From assembly GCA_024743405.1 (NCBI GenBank), contig JANSWP010000005.1, positions 1 through 64,000 on the forward strand: a stretch of DNA of 64,000 nt. Direction: 5' to 3'. The DNA comes from Bacteroidota bacterium (lineage in GTDB: Bacteria > Bacteroidota > Bacteroidia > Chitinophagales > Saprospiraceae). The translations under genes and the position numbers were made by a program. Shown piece after piece: positions 15,239 through 24,032 of the stretch. Within the stretch, counting starts at the first letter, position 1, and every line of letters begins with the position of its first letter. The notes under the pieces are model-generated. The model searched no databases, was not told the origin of the DNA, and saw nothing but the letters and a program-made list of their open reading frames with translations.

Positions 15239-16900
15239 TTTTAAATTTTTGTTTTAATGTTAATGTTAATTATTATTATAGGAATCCAGTTAGTTCCTTC
15301 TTTGGAGAAAGAAGTAACTAAGACTATGAATCTTTTGTGTTTAATCGTATATATCTAAATGTATGGGGATGTTGTATCTTGTAAAGACACGATTGAGGGG
15401 AAAATAATAAGTACTGAATAAATTGGTTGAAAGGATTTGAATAGAAAGAGTTGATTTATTATTAGAATTACAACCAAAATCGAGCCAATAGTAAATTTTT
15501 CGTATTAATAAGATTATTATCAACGTATTAATTACTTTTCAATAATAAATGTCGATAAACCTATTATTTTAAAATGATTATCCATCAGTTTTTTGTGTTA
15601 AATTAATGTATTTGGAACAAAAATGTTTTATTCAATACTTGACAAAAAAATATATTTGTTTCATATAAAACCAGTTATTCTCGTTTTGAAACTTAACAAA
15701 CATGATTTTAGCAGATAATTGAAGTTTTTCGAAATTTTCCTACTGAATTGACTTTCAAGAAATCAATTCTTATTGAAAAAAATGACTTAAAGTTCAATTT
15801 CTAACCTATATTGTTTGTTGAGCCTGAAATCCAGTGAAAAAGTTGACATTTAAAAGCCAATTTTCATTGAAAACTAAACTCATGAAGCTTTGTCGTAAAC
15901 AAATTGTTTCAAACCAAGAATGGCTGATACAAAAATGTGTGTTTTAAGATTAAGTTTTCGATTAGAAACCCGATCAAAATTATGAATGTTTATCTTGAAA
16001 TGGTTGTTTTTTATTTTTTTGGTAGCTTATTCCCTTTTTTTGGTAGCTTATTCCCTTTTTTTGGTAAGAATTTGAATGTATTAAATAAAGTAGAGTTTTT
16101 TGGTCAATATTTTCAAAGCTTGTGAAGTAGCAAGACTTATTTTTAAAAATTTTGAGTTTCTAATGATGTTTTGGTAGTCGAAAAAAGATAGTTCTATTCA
16201 AAAAGAATAGGAGCAATGTTAATCGCATGAATACTTATCTATTCTATAATAGAATTATTTTTACTCTAATATTGACTAGTTATGAAGGCGTTTAGCCATT
16301 TTTTTAAGGTGTTATTTCTAATGATAGCTACACTTTTTGTGATAGATATTGAAGCGTTGGTTTGCTTTTAAACTCAACACTAACTTAATCTTTCACTCTA
16401 CTAAATCCAAAAGCCATTTATTGCCGATAAATTCTTGATCACTGATTAGTTCAAGGAACGGCAAACAAAGATCTGTTTGTATTCATAGCAATTGTAATTT
16501 ATCCAATAAACCCAATCTTTTTGAGTTTTATTCTTGACTTTACGTCTCAGATCTTGCAATACTATAAGGAATACAGATTTCTTTACTCCGTTACTAATGG
16601 AACAAAATAGTTTTTTTAAATCTAGAGAATTCCCCGATGCTTGCTTCGGAAAAGTAACTTCTGAGTTTGGCCTGTAGGGATGATACTCCGTCCACTTGCT
16701 GCAGAGTGGTTCATTTGCTTTTCAATATGGAGTATAGTAATCATTAGAGAAGCAAAGATTTGTATTAAAATAAAATAAGATAAGGATATGTAGTCTAGAA
16801 TGAGATTGCTCAAATTAAAAAATCAATCTCTACAGGGTATCGACTATTATGTTTTATATTTTTGCAAGAATAAAAAAATCTTCTTTTTTGATTCACCTTT
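15239..16900. other. 1.66-kb AT-rich gene-free region
   Basis: No coding frame above 63 residues looks real. Visible structure: a stem-loop at 15292-15303/15308-15319 (AGTTCCTTCTTT against AAAGAAGTAACT) in the leader of the 192-aa subunit gene; a 21-base direct tandem repeat (GGTAGCTTATTCCCTTTTTT) at 16021-16041 and 16042-16062 with a partial third unit; and a TATATTTG word near 15651 with no gene nearby. The rest is unstructured to my eye. It may be a decayed insertion. Confidence 0.5.
16857..16864 (+). promoter_or_regulatory. Candidate -7 element for the TPR histidine kinase
   Basis: TATTTTTG fits the Bacteroidota -7 consensus TAnnTTTG and lies 36 bases before the ATG at 16901. No clear -33 TTG is found at the proper distance, so the call rests on one box in an AT-rich region. 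Confidence 0.35.
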
Positions 16901-18871
16901 ATGAGTAAACTACTAAAACCCTTAGTACTTGTAATTTTTTTCTTAGCGTTAAATCAGCTACATGCCCAGGATCTGGATAGCATGAGAATGGAAGTGCTTT
17001 CTTTAGAAGGTATTGAAAAAATAGATTTATTAAATGATATAGCTTACTATTTTCCAATTGAGGCAAAGAAAGAGGCAGAGTTAGCTCTAATGTTATCTGA
17101 AAAATTAAATTATGAACTAGGGGTTGCTACTGCCTATGATATGTTGGGGGAGCATTATGATTTTATTGGGGATACTGAAAAATCTCGATTGAATAGACAA
17201 AAAGGAATTGATTTATATAGTAAACTAAATAGAGATGATTTAGTCTTTTCGAGTATGATTCCTTTGATCTATCTAGATGTTGAGGAGAGAGATTATTTTA
17301 GTGCTTTGCGTAAAGGGTTGGAGTTGAGTCGATTGGCGGAAGAGTTTGAAGATAGTTTGTATTTAGCGGATGCATATACAACAATGGCACGAATTTATGC
17401 TGAAGGGATGTTGAATTTGAAGGAGTCTATTGCGTTTCTTCATAAAGGTAGAGTGATTTATGAAAATAATTTAAGTACTAGAGACTTAATAGGTGTTTAT
17501 AATGATTTAGGCAGCGATTATGAAGAAATGGAAAAGTTGGATACTGCTCAAATAAATTATGAAAAAGGACTTACGTTAGCTCGTCAATTGTATGAAACAG
17601 ATCTAGAGTTCGATCGATCTGACTTATCTTTATTACTGACTAACATGGCGAGTGTATTGGCTCAAAAAGGGGAATACGATGAGGCAAAAAAATATGGTTT
17701 AGAGGCGCTTGCTAGATATTTTGAAGCAGAGTATATTTATTATTATCCAAACATATTGTTTAATGTAGCAAATTCATATTATTATTTGGGGCAAAAAGAT
17801 AGTGCCTTCGTTTATTTAAATAAGGCTCATTCTATTGCTAAGGAACTCAACTCAAGTCTAGACTTAGAGCAGATTTACGGTCTCTATAAAGAGATTTATA
17901 AAAATGAAAAGGATTTCCCGAATGCATTAAAATTTCATGAATTGTACCAATTAACGAGGGATTCGATATACAATGGTGAGCGAGCAGCAAACCTAGAATG
18001 GATAAGAGCACAGTATGAATTGGGAAAGGTAGAGAAGGAAAATAATCTTCTGAATCTTAGACTTCGGCTCACTTTGGTTATTGGTTTTTTGATGATTTTA
18101 ATGATAGGCTTGGGGTGGTTTTTCTATGAGAAGTTACGATCAAAAAATAAAACCATTCAAATACAGAATCTTGAATTAGAAAAATTGAATACAACTAAAA
18201 ATAAGCTATTTGCCATTATTGGACATGATTTTAAAGGATCCTTGCTTGGGTTTCAAAATATGGCCAGTAATATCGCTTATCTTTTTAAAAAGAACCAGCC
18301 TGAGAGAGTACAAGCGATGGGTAATATGATTGATGAGCAGGTAATGCGACTTCGACGGCAATTGGATAATTTGTTGAATTGGGCAATGAAAGAAACAAAA
18401 CAAATGCCTTATAAACCTGAAGCATTTTTTATTGCAACAATTGCTGGAGATGGGTTTGAAAGTTTCCTTAATTTTGCAAAAGAAAAGAAAATTAAGGTCA
18501 CCTGGAATATTGAAAAGAAAATAGAAGTTTTTGCAGATAAACAAGCGATTGAGTTGGTCGCAAGAAATCTATTGAGTAACGCTCTAAAATTTACTCCGAA
18601 AGGCGGAGAAATATATATTACGGCGACTAAGAAGACTCCATGGGTACTATTTTCTATTGCAGATACAGGGGTAGGGATTCCCCCTGAAAAAATGAATACT
18701 ATTTTTGAGGTGGATAGTCATAAAAGTTCGGCGGGTACGGAAGGAGAAAAAGGGACAGGACTTGGATTGGTCGTGTGTAAAGAGCTATTAAAAGTAAATA
18801 AAGGGAAAATCACGATTGAGAGCGAATTAGGAAAAGGCACGAAAGTTCAACTATTTATTCCTATTCCATAA
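16901..18871 (+). CDS. TPR-containing membrane sensor histidine kinase
   Basis: Signal peptide (1-22), periplasmic TPR-type helical repeats (about 25-370, e.g. AKKYGLEALARYF, AFVYLNKAHSIAKEL), one membrane helix (about 387-410, LTLVIGFLMILMIGLGWFF), then a cytoplasmic coiled segment, dimerisation/phosphoacceptor domain with His442 in FAIIGHDFKG, and an ATPase domain with N-box NLLSNALKFTPKGG, G1 DTGVGIPPEK and G2 GTGLGLVVCKELL. All key residues are present, so it should be active. The periplasmic TPR repeats probably bind a peptide or partner protein. The response regulator 131 bases downstream on the same strand is the evident partner, although LytTR regulators usually pair with a different kinase class. 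Confidence 0.88.
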   Translation: MSKLLKPLVLVIFFLALNQLHAQDLDSMRMEVLSLEGIEKIDLLNDIAYYFPIEAKKEAELALMLSEKLNYELGVATAYDMLGEHYDFIGDTEKSRLNRQKGIDLYSKLNRDDLVFSSMIPLIYLDVEERDYFSALRKGLELSRLAEEFEDSLYLADAYTTMARIYAEGMLNLKESIAFLHKGRVIYENNLSTRDLIGVYNDLGSDYEEMEKLDTAQINYEKGLTLARQLYETDLEFDRSDLSLLLTNMASVLAQKGEYDEAKKYGLEALARYFEAEYIYYYPNILFNVANSYYYLGQKDSAFVYLNKAHSIAKELNSSLDLEQIYGLYKEIYKNEKDFPNALKFHELYQLTRDSIYNGERAANLEWIRAQYELGKVEKENNLLNLRLRLTLVIGFLMILMIGLGWFFYEKLRSKNKTIQIQNLELEKLNTTKNKLFAIIGHDFKGSLLGFQNMASNIAYLFKKNQPERVQAMGNMIDEQVMRLRRQLDNLLNWAMKETKQMPYKPEAFFIATIAGDGFESFLNFAKEKKIKVTWNIEKKIEVFADKQAIELVARNLLSNALKFTPKGGEIYITATKKTPWVLFSIADTGVGIPPEKMNTIFEVDSHKSSAGTEGEKGTGLGLVVCKELLKVNKGKITIESELGKGTKVQLFIPIP

Positions 18872-18934
18872 AAGTTGGTTTACCTTTCGATTTCTTTATT
18901 TTTCTGCCATACACTTTTTAAAAGTTGTGGAAAA

Positions 18935-18951
18935 CGCCGTCAAAGACGGCG
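18935..18951 (+). terminator. Short GC-rich hairpin between kinase and regulator genes
   Basis: A perfect 7-base stem CGCCGTC/GACGGCG with an AAA loop and no T-run, in the 131-base gap between the kinase and its regulator. It could be an attenuator or mRNA processing site that sets the ratio of the two proteins. Confidence 0.35.
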
Positions 18952-19002
18952 AAAGAATAATAAGGAGAGAGAATTATTTAGTTATCATCAGTTTTATTTT
19001 TC

Positions 19003-19728
19003 ATGAAAGAGGTGAAAATATTAGTCGTAGAAGATGACCCCCTTTATGCTATAGAATTAGAACGCATGGTACATGAGTTGGGATATATTCCATTGGATGC
19101 TGTTGATAATGCTAAATCAGCCTTGGAAGTAATAGCACTTGAAAGAATTGATCTAATTCTAATGGATATTTCTATAAAAGGGGAGATGGATGGTATTGAG
19201 TTGGGGGCAAAAATTTCCCCATTAAAAATCCCAGTTGTTTTCCTAACTTCTCATAATGATGACCAATACTTTGAAAGAGCGAAGGCCGCGGGGATGCATG
19301 CTTACCTAATCAAACCATTTAATCAATTTACTTTGAGTAGTGTCATTGACTCTGCCTTAGAAACGAAGGAGGACAAAATTGAGCCAACATCAGCCATTCA
19401 AAATACGGTATCAGATAGCCTTTTTATAAAAACGAATAATAAACTCAACCGAGTAAAATTTTCAGCCATTCACTACATCTTAGCCGAAGGAAATTATGTG
19501 GAGATTATAACAGACACTAAAAAATATGCCTTTAAAATATCTCTTCGCAGAATTATAGGAAAACTTCCGTCGGATATTTTCTTTCAAATACACCGAGGTT
19601 ACTTGGTCAATATAGATTTGATAGAAAACATTGATTTATCCCGAAATGAAGTTCAATTGAGTAGACATAAGTTACCTATCGGAGGTCGTTATAAAGAGGG
19701 TCTCCTTAAAAAGCTAAATCAATTGTAA
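19003..19728 (+). CDS. Response regulator, receiver plus LytTR DNA-binding domain
   Basis: The receiver domain (about 5-125) has the acidic pair D11/D12, phosphoacceptor D55 in LILMDISIKG, T82 in FLTSHND and K104 in LIKPF. A linker leads to a LytTR domain (about 135-238; LFIKTNNKLNRVKF, IHYILAEGNYVEI, FFQIHRGYLVNIDLIENID, LPIGGRYKEGLLKKL). It is therefore a transcription factor phosphorylated by a kinase, most likely the one encoded just upstream. The Met at 19003 places the receiver at the normal N-terminus. Targets are unknown; none of the neighbours shows an obvious LytTR direct repeat. Confidence 0.9.
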   Translation: MKEVKILVVEDDPLYAIELERMVHELGYIPLDAVDNAKSALEVIALERIDLILMDISIKGEMDGIELGAKISPLKIPVVFLTSHNDDQYFERAKAAGMHAYLIKPFNQFTLSSVIDSALETKEDKIEPTSAIQNTVSDSLFIKTNNKLNRVKFSAIHYILAEGNYVEIITDTKKYAFKISLRRIIGKLPSDIFFQIHRGYLVNIDLIENIDLSRNEVQLSRHKLPIGGRYKEGLLKKLNQL

Positions 19729-19958
19729 TCGGGAAAAGTTCTATTTTGATTAATCCTAACCTAGCAGAGCCAGTATAGGGGGCAGGACTCAGGTATGAGG
19801 GTTCTCTTACACCTAAGAGAAAATTTTAATTTTTGACCTGATATCTGACACCTGATTCTGAAAGGTTTTAAAAAGAATTTTTGCGGCGAAAGCAACAAAC
19901 TGAAAAGAAAAAAAATCAACAATATGTTGCTGCCCAACTGGGCTTAACGCCCAACCCT
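19729..19958. repeat. Inverted copy of the repeat seen at the left edge
   Basis: About 19756-19935 contains GCCAGTATAGGGGGCAGGAC and further blocks that match, in reverse orientation, the sequence at about 185-275 (CCTGACCCCTATGGTAGG). Its right part matches about 6376-6430. No gene is seen between the regulator and the CIA30 gene. Confidence 0.5.
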
Positions 19959-20501
19959 TTATTTAAAAACGATATAATCAATCTCCAATTCAAAGGGACT
20001 CTTTTTCTTTGAGTTTGTGACGATACCAATGCGGATGATGTCTTCAAGGTTTTCTTTGGACAGCTTATTCTCAGTCATGCGTCCTATCCTATATTCATTG
20101 AAATCTGACAATTTCAAAGTGACCTCTTGCCAATCTTCTGAATCGGAGGTAAACTCTTTTTTGAAATAGGGCAAATACCAACGTTGATCCTTTTCCAACG
20201 TAAATGCAAAAGCTTGTCCTTTGCTTCTAAAACGTATACTTACTGTTTCAAATCTCGATAAATCCATCTCTGACCAAGGACTCCGAATGGAACTGAAACC
20301 GCCATTATTCTCTAGAGAAACTTCTCCTTTAAATTGAAGGCTGTTTTCCATATATTGAATACGACCGTAAGACAAACCGCCCATTACACTATCACTTAAA
20401 ACGCGCCAATCTTGACTGCCTGTATTTTCGCCAAAGTCAATTCTATGTTCGGGTGCTATCGATGCCAAAACCATAAGGGTAAAAACTAATAAGCTTTTCA
20501 T
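19959..20501 (-). CDS. CIA30-family protein
   Basis: The family signature of complex I intermediate-associated protein 30 is visible: WRVLSDSVMGGLSYGRI at about 32-48, GGFSSIRSP at about 67-75, and the beta-jelly-roll strands VSIRFRSKGQAFAFTLE and WQEVTLKLSDF. A short hydrophobic N-terminus (MKSLLVFTLMVLASIA) suggests export. In eukaryotes the family helps to assemble respiratory complex I; in bacteria the role is not settled and these domains may simply bind carbohydrate-like ligands. The length of 180 is normal for the bacterial form. It stands alone, convergent to the regulator gene. Confidence 0.8.
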   Translation of the reverse strand: MKSLLVFTLMVLASIAPEHRIDFGENTGSQDWRVLSDSVMGGLSYGRIQYMENSLQFKGEVSLENNGGFSSIRSPWSEMDLSRFETVSIRFRSKGQAFAFTLEKDQRWYLPYFKKEFTSDSEDWQEVTLKLSDFNEYRIGRMTENKLSKENLEDIIRIGIVTNSKKKSPFELEIDYIVFK

Positions 20502-20588
20502 TTTCTATTTTTATTGATTGGATAGTGTAAGGATAAAAAGAGGAAAATGTTTTGAAAGCTGGGTTTAATTTATCGCATCTGCGCATTC

Positions 20589-20821
20589 TTCCCTGATTTT
20601 TTGAAAAAACATTTTGTGGCTCATACTTCCATTAGAGCCGCGATAAAAACCCTTTTATACGCTTCTGTGCAATTATCGATGGAAGATTCTGATCGTAAAG
20701 GATGTTTTATTGTGAACTGTACGACCGAATACCTTCCTACTCCCTTATTTCGAAAGTAGAAACAGAGCCGGAAGAATTGAGGAAAATAGTGGAAGTTGGA
20801 CTAAAGGTTTTAGAAAAGTAG
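20589..20821 (+). pseudogene. TetR-family regulator relic (C-terminal part, frameshifted)
   Basis: From about 20589 one frame reads FLKKHFVAHTSIRAAIKTLL and then MEDSDRKGCFIVNCTTEY, which matches the C-terminal region of TetR/AcrR regulators of the type with DRRGCLLVN. That frame stops at 20757. The next frame continues plausibly from about 20753 (EPEELRKIVEVGLKVLEK) to a stop at 20819-20821, so one frameshift separates two parts of the same domain. No helix-turn-helix part remains upstream. A terminator hairpin (20822-20853) still follows. No ATG starts this frame. Confidence 0.55.
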
Positions 20822-20853
20822 AAAGCCCTCCTAATTAGGAAGGGCTTCTTAAG
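20822..20853 (+). terminator. Hairpin after the TetR relic
   Basis: AAGCCCT-CCT pairs with AGG-A-AGGGCTT around AATT, with one bulged base, followed by CTTAAG. It is probably the original terminator of the relic. Confidence 0.5.
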
Positions 20854-20885
20854 AAAGCGTGAGATTTCGTGCTTTTAATTTTTTG

Positions 20886-20907
20886 AAGTGGTTATTATCT
20901 ACCACTT
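20886..20907. promoter_or_regulatory. Short inverted repeat before an unknown gene
   Basis: AAGTGGT and ACCACTT, perfect 7-base arms separated by 8 bases, lie 150 bases before the preferred start at 21058. It could be an operator for a dimeric regulator. The evidence is only symmetry. Confidence 0.25.
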
Positions 20908-21057
20908 TGGGTTTCTTTTTTTATGAAAACCAAAGCTAGCCGTAAAAAATTAGAAAAAAAACGCCAAATTTTGTTGTTTTGTAATCTCTTAAATAATAGT
21001 AAAATAATGTCTATTTTGCTATTATTCAGTTGTTTATGCCTAATTTTTTATAAAATA

Positions 21058-22488
21058 ATGAATGTGTTAAAAGAGATTTCTACACTATCCACTTACCAAC
21101 CTTTAGCAGGAGATATCTTGTTAATGTTTGAGTTGATGATTGGAACTGAGCGTCTTACCCGAAAAGAAGCCTTGGCAGTTTTTAAAAAAAAGAATAAAAG
21201 TGAAGCCCGATTCAGGATAGTTTATAAGGAATTAAAAGAACGATTGATTGGAGGTATTTTTTCAAATAGCTTTCCTGACTTCACTACGGTACAAAAAGCA
21301 CATTATACCATTTGGAAAAATGAGGCTGCTGTCAAAATATCTGCCCTCAGAGGAAAGCGTCAGTTATCCAATAAATTAGGACATGAAACCTTCAATATGG
21401 CAATAAAATATGGAGAGTTTGATGCCGCTTTGTCTATGGCAAAAATACTGATTAGCCATTATTCGATTATTGAAACAGATGCAAAGAAGTACTATTTTTT
21501 TAAATCTAAAATAAAGGAATTACGAAAGAAAATAGAGGAAGAGGGTATGGCTCATAATTTAAACTTAGAGATGATTTTTCGTATCCGGAAGAATCTAAAT
21601 ATGGATGGAATTAAGGAGCAGTTAAACGAACTGGATAAAATTGCTCAAACCAATAAAGAACACCGCTTCAATCTTTATTATTTCAATGCTAGAAGTTATT
21701 ATTCTCAAGTAATGAATGATCAACCGAGTGTGATTAAAAATGCGGAAGCGGCGATACGTTTTTTTGAGCGTTTTGAGGTACCCTTACCCTATGCAACGAG
21801 TTATGCTTTTTATACGAAACTGGCAGTCATTTTTATTAATCAAAAAGAATATGCAAAAGCTGAAGACTATCTCAATCGATGTTTAAAGCTTCCAACGAAA
21901 GGAAGTTATAATTGGAATATCACATTGTTTTTAATTGCCATCTTGGGGTTTCATAGTAACCATCCTGAAATGGCTTATAAAGCATGGAGAAAAGCGGAAA
22001 GTCAACCTAAGAAATTCAAATCAGACGTCATTCAAGAACGATGGCGGATTATCTTGGCTTATTTGGTTTGGTATAAAAAAATTGGGCGAATTGACATAGA
22101 AGAAGATTATCGATTGGGCAAATTTTTGAATGAAATGGACGTTTTGGGGAAAAATAAATCTGGACAAAATGTCTCGGTGATTGTAGCACAAATGTTACAC
22201 TATCTCGTCGATAAAAGATTTGATGATTTTGAAACAAAAGCTTGTAGATTAGAAAAATACATCACGACTTATCTCCGTAAAAAGGAACATATTAGAAGCA
22301 AAAATTTTCTGCGTGCATTACGAAACATCGAAGATGCTAACTATTACTTGAAGCAAGCAGAACAAAGAACTAAACGATACTGGAATAATATTCAAGAGGT
22401 GTCCCTGACAGTTTCTTTGGATTTATTGGAATCAGAAGTGGTCCCTTTTGAATTGACCTGGGGAGAAATCACCAAACTCTTGAAATAG
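21058..22488 (+). CDS. Helical-repeat protein of unknown function, about 476 aa
   Basis: I do not recognise the family. The protein is strongly helical with TPR-like pairs in the middle (YATSYAFYTKLAVIFINQKE, AKAEDYLNRCLKLP, MAYKAWRKAESQPKKF) and a basic, aromatic C-terminus. A longer frame begins at 20923, but its first 45 residues are a lysine-rich stretch and a hydrophobic segment (IMSILLLFSCLCLIFYKIM). I prefer the internal ATG at 21058 (MNVLKEISTL), which starts a soluble helical protein. The alternative would give an N-terminal membrane anchor and cannot be excluded. It is monocistronic. Confidence 0.65.
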   Translation: MNVLKEISTLSTYQPLAGDILLMFELMIGTERLTRKEALAVFKKKNKSEARFRIVYKELKERLIGGIFSNSFPDFTTVQKAHYTIWKNEAAVKISALRGKRQLSNKLGHETFNMAIKYGEFDAALSMAKILISHYSIIETDAKKYYFFKSKIKELRKKIEEEGMAHNLNLEMIFRIRKNLNMDGIKEQLNELDKIAQTNKEHRFNLYYFNARSYYSQVMNDQPSVIKNAEAAIRFFERFEVPLPYATSYAFYTKLAVIFINQKEYAKAEDYLNRCLKLPTKGSYNWNITLFLIAILGFHSNHPEMAYKAWRKAESQPKKFKSDVIQERWRIILAYLVWYKKIGRIDIEEDYRLGKFLNEMDVLGKNKSGQNVSVIVAQMLHYLVDKRFDDFETKACRLEKYITTYLRKKEHIRSKNFLRALRNIEDANYYLKQAEQRTKRYWNNIQEVSLTVSLDLLESEVVPFELTWGEITKLLK

Positions 22489-22559
22489 CATAATTGGGAC
22501 ATTTATTTTGTCCGAGTTCCTTAAAGGCGTTTTGAATTGGAGCGAAGAATAGGTCAGGT

Positions 22560-23660
22560 CTATCCCAGCATTTTATTTGTCAAAACAACTCGTTGTGCCA
22601 AAACTCTTGATAAATTCCGCCAAATAACGGCTTTATCTGCCTCATTCTCCAATTGATTAATAGCATCTGCGCTAAATAAGACGACCTCTGTTCGAGGGCT
22701 TATGGCAATAACTTCTGCCGAACGTTTACTATTTAATATAAAAGCGATTTCACCAAAAATATCTCCTTCACTAAGAAGGACAACTGTCTTATTGGCAATA
22801 ACTACTTTGACAATGCCTCTTTGAATAAAACCAAAAGCTTTGCCTCTGTCGTTTTCAGTAATCAAAACTTCCCCTTGGCGGCATTTGACGACCATCGCAT
22901 TTTTCAGAAAAGATGCTCGACCTTTATCTGTTAATCCTTCAGTAATCGTATAATGTCCCTCATATTCTTCCGTCGTTTCTGGATAATAAGCCGAACCAAC
23001 TTGCAATTCGGTATTTTTTCTAACAAGTTGATAATACCACTGACAAATGGATTTGTAGTGACTGAAAGTGATACCTCTCAATAAATTTAAAACGGGTGAG
23101 TTGATAAGTGCTAAATAGTCTTCATCAGGAAGAAACACCATTGGAATAGAGTGGCCATTTTCCGAAGATTTATATAAGGCTCCAATTGGTCGCATCCCCA
23201 GTCTTTTATAGATGGAAAAGTGTCCAACATCTGAATCTAATAACACTCCTTGACCACCAATCTTCAATACTTCAATAAAACAATGACTCATCAAGACTTG
23301 AGAGATCATCGTTTTTTCTTCTCCTTTTACAAAAGATATTTGGGACAAAATGACCATTTTGCTTAACCTTTCTTCACCTAATTTTTGAAGGTTAAATGCC
23401 GTTGCTTTTTCAGAGTTGTCGACCATTTCAAAAGCATCCTCTAAATATAGGCTAGCCACAATTTCACCCGTTCGGGTATCTTGGCAAGCAGCAAAAAGAA
23501 TGGTATCATCAGGAGCTTTGTCAAGAATGTCTTGGCAAAATTTGCGCTCGGCCTCTTCTTGAGGAAAAAATGCACGATAAGGGCCTGTTCGAAGATCCCA
23601 TTGGAGGGATAACTTTTGAATTAAGCTGCTACGTTCTATTGGATATGCCTGATCGTCCAC
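22560..23660 (-). CDS. N-acyltransferase (GNAT/autoinducer-synthase-like) fused to a cyclic-nucleotide-binding domain
   Basis: The N-terminal 200 residues resemble the acyltransferase fold of long-chain N-acyl amino acid synthases and autoinducer synthases (TILFAACQDTRTGEIVASLY, then EERLSKMVILSQISFV and GVLLDSDVGHFSIYKRLGM). The C-terminal 130 residues are a CRP-type cyclic-nucleotide or effector-binding domain (VVKCRQGEVLITENDRGKAF, GIVKVVI, LSEGDIFGEIAFILNSKRSAEV). No helix-turn-helix follows. I infer an acyltransferase gated by cAMP or another ligand. The open frame extends to 23792, but that part overlaps the 95-aa gene and contains a perfect TATATTTG box (23695-23688). A GTG at 23660, about 28 bases after that box, is the better start. 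Confidence 0.65.
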   Translation of the reverse strand: MDDQAYPIERSSLIQKLSLQWDLRTGPYRAFFPQEEAERKFCQDILDKAPDDTILFAACQDTRTGEIVASLYLEDAFEMVDNSEKATAFNLQKLGEERLSKMVILSQISFVKGEEKTMISQVLMSHCFIEVLKIGGQGVLLDSDVGHFSIYKRLGMRPIGALYKSSENGHSIPMVFLPDEDYLALINSPVLNLLRGITFSHYKSICQWYYQLVRKNTELQVGSAYYPETTEEYEGHYTITEGLTDKGRASFLKNAMVVKCRQGEVLITENDRGKAFGFIQRGIVKVVIANKTVVLLSEGDIFGEIAFILNSKRSAEVIAISPRTEVVLFSADAINQLENEADKAVIWRNLSRVLAQRVVLTNKMLG

Positions 23661-23687
23661 GGTATTTTTTCTGTGAAAAATGAAATT

Positions 23688-23695
23688 CAAATATA
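23688..23695 (-). promoter_or_regulatory. -7 promoter element TATATTTG
   Basis: On the minus strand the box reads TATATTTG, an exact TAnnTTTG match. Transcription would begin near 23681, giving a leader of about 20 bases before the GTG at 23660. No good -33 box is visible. The element decides in favour of the shorter acyltransferase gene. Confidence 0.5.
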
Positions 23696-23740
23696 GAAAG
23701 GAAAAACTTGAATGACGGATATTTGAAAAGGTTTCTTTTT

Positions 23741-24028
23741 TTACTTTTTTAATTTTCGATGAAAATATCCTTGTCTCATTCGAAATACCCATTTTTGTCC
23801 TTTACTCAAGGCGGGTACGCCCAAAACTTCTTCACACGCTGGACAAGTCAAATTAGGTACATCGTTTACTCTTTGAAAATTAGAACGATGTAGATTGGTT
23901 AGTTCTTTAGGTTCAAAAATATTGGCGAGGTAGAGTCTTAAAATACCCTTACCAGCCCCTTTCTTATGGTACGTCAGAACGTATTGATTGCATTTGGCGC
24001 AATGGATATGGTAGGTTTTGTGTTTCAT
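23741..24028 (-). CDS. Small zinc-ribbon-like protein, 95 aa
   Basis: Two Cys pairs (HCAKC at about 9-13 and CPACE at about 62-66) suggest one bound zinc. Around them the protein is rich in basic and aromatic residues, with a basic C-terminal tail (RMRQGYFHRKLKK). I do not recognise a named family. It starts 4 bases after the stop of the 613-residue membrane protein gene at 24033, so it is probably the last gene of the Hsp70-locus operon. It might be an adaptor for nucleic acid or protein binding, but its role is unknown. Confidence 0.65.
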   Translation of the reverse strand: MKHKTYHIHCAKCNQYVLTYHKKGAGKGILRLYLANIFEPKELTNLHRSNFQRVNDVPNLTCPACEEVLGVPALSKGQKWVFRMRQGYFHRKLKK

Positions 24029-24032
24029 GATT

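Noticed and set aside
15640-15662. TTGACA-like plus TATATTTG promoter at about 15640-15660
   Set aside because: The boxes are too close together for a promoter and no plus-strand gene follows for more than 1.2 kb.
15937-16125. 62-aa frame over the tandem repeat
   Set aside because: Its FFGSLFPFFGSLFPFFG sequence is a direct product of the 21-bp tandem repeat.
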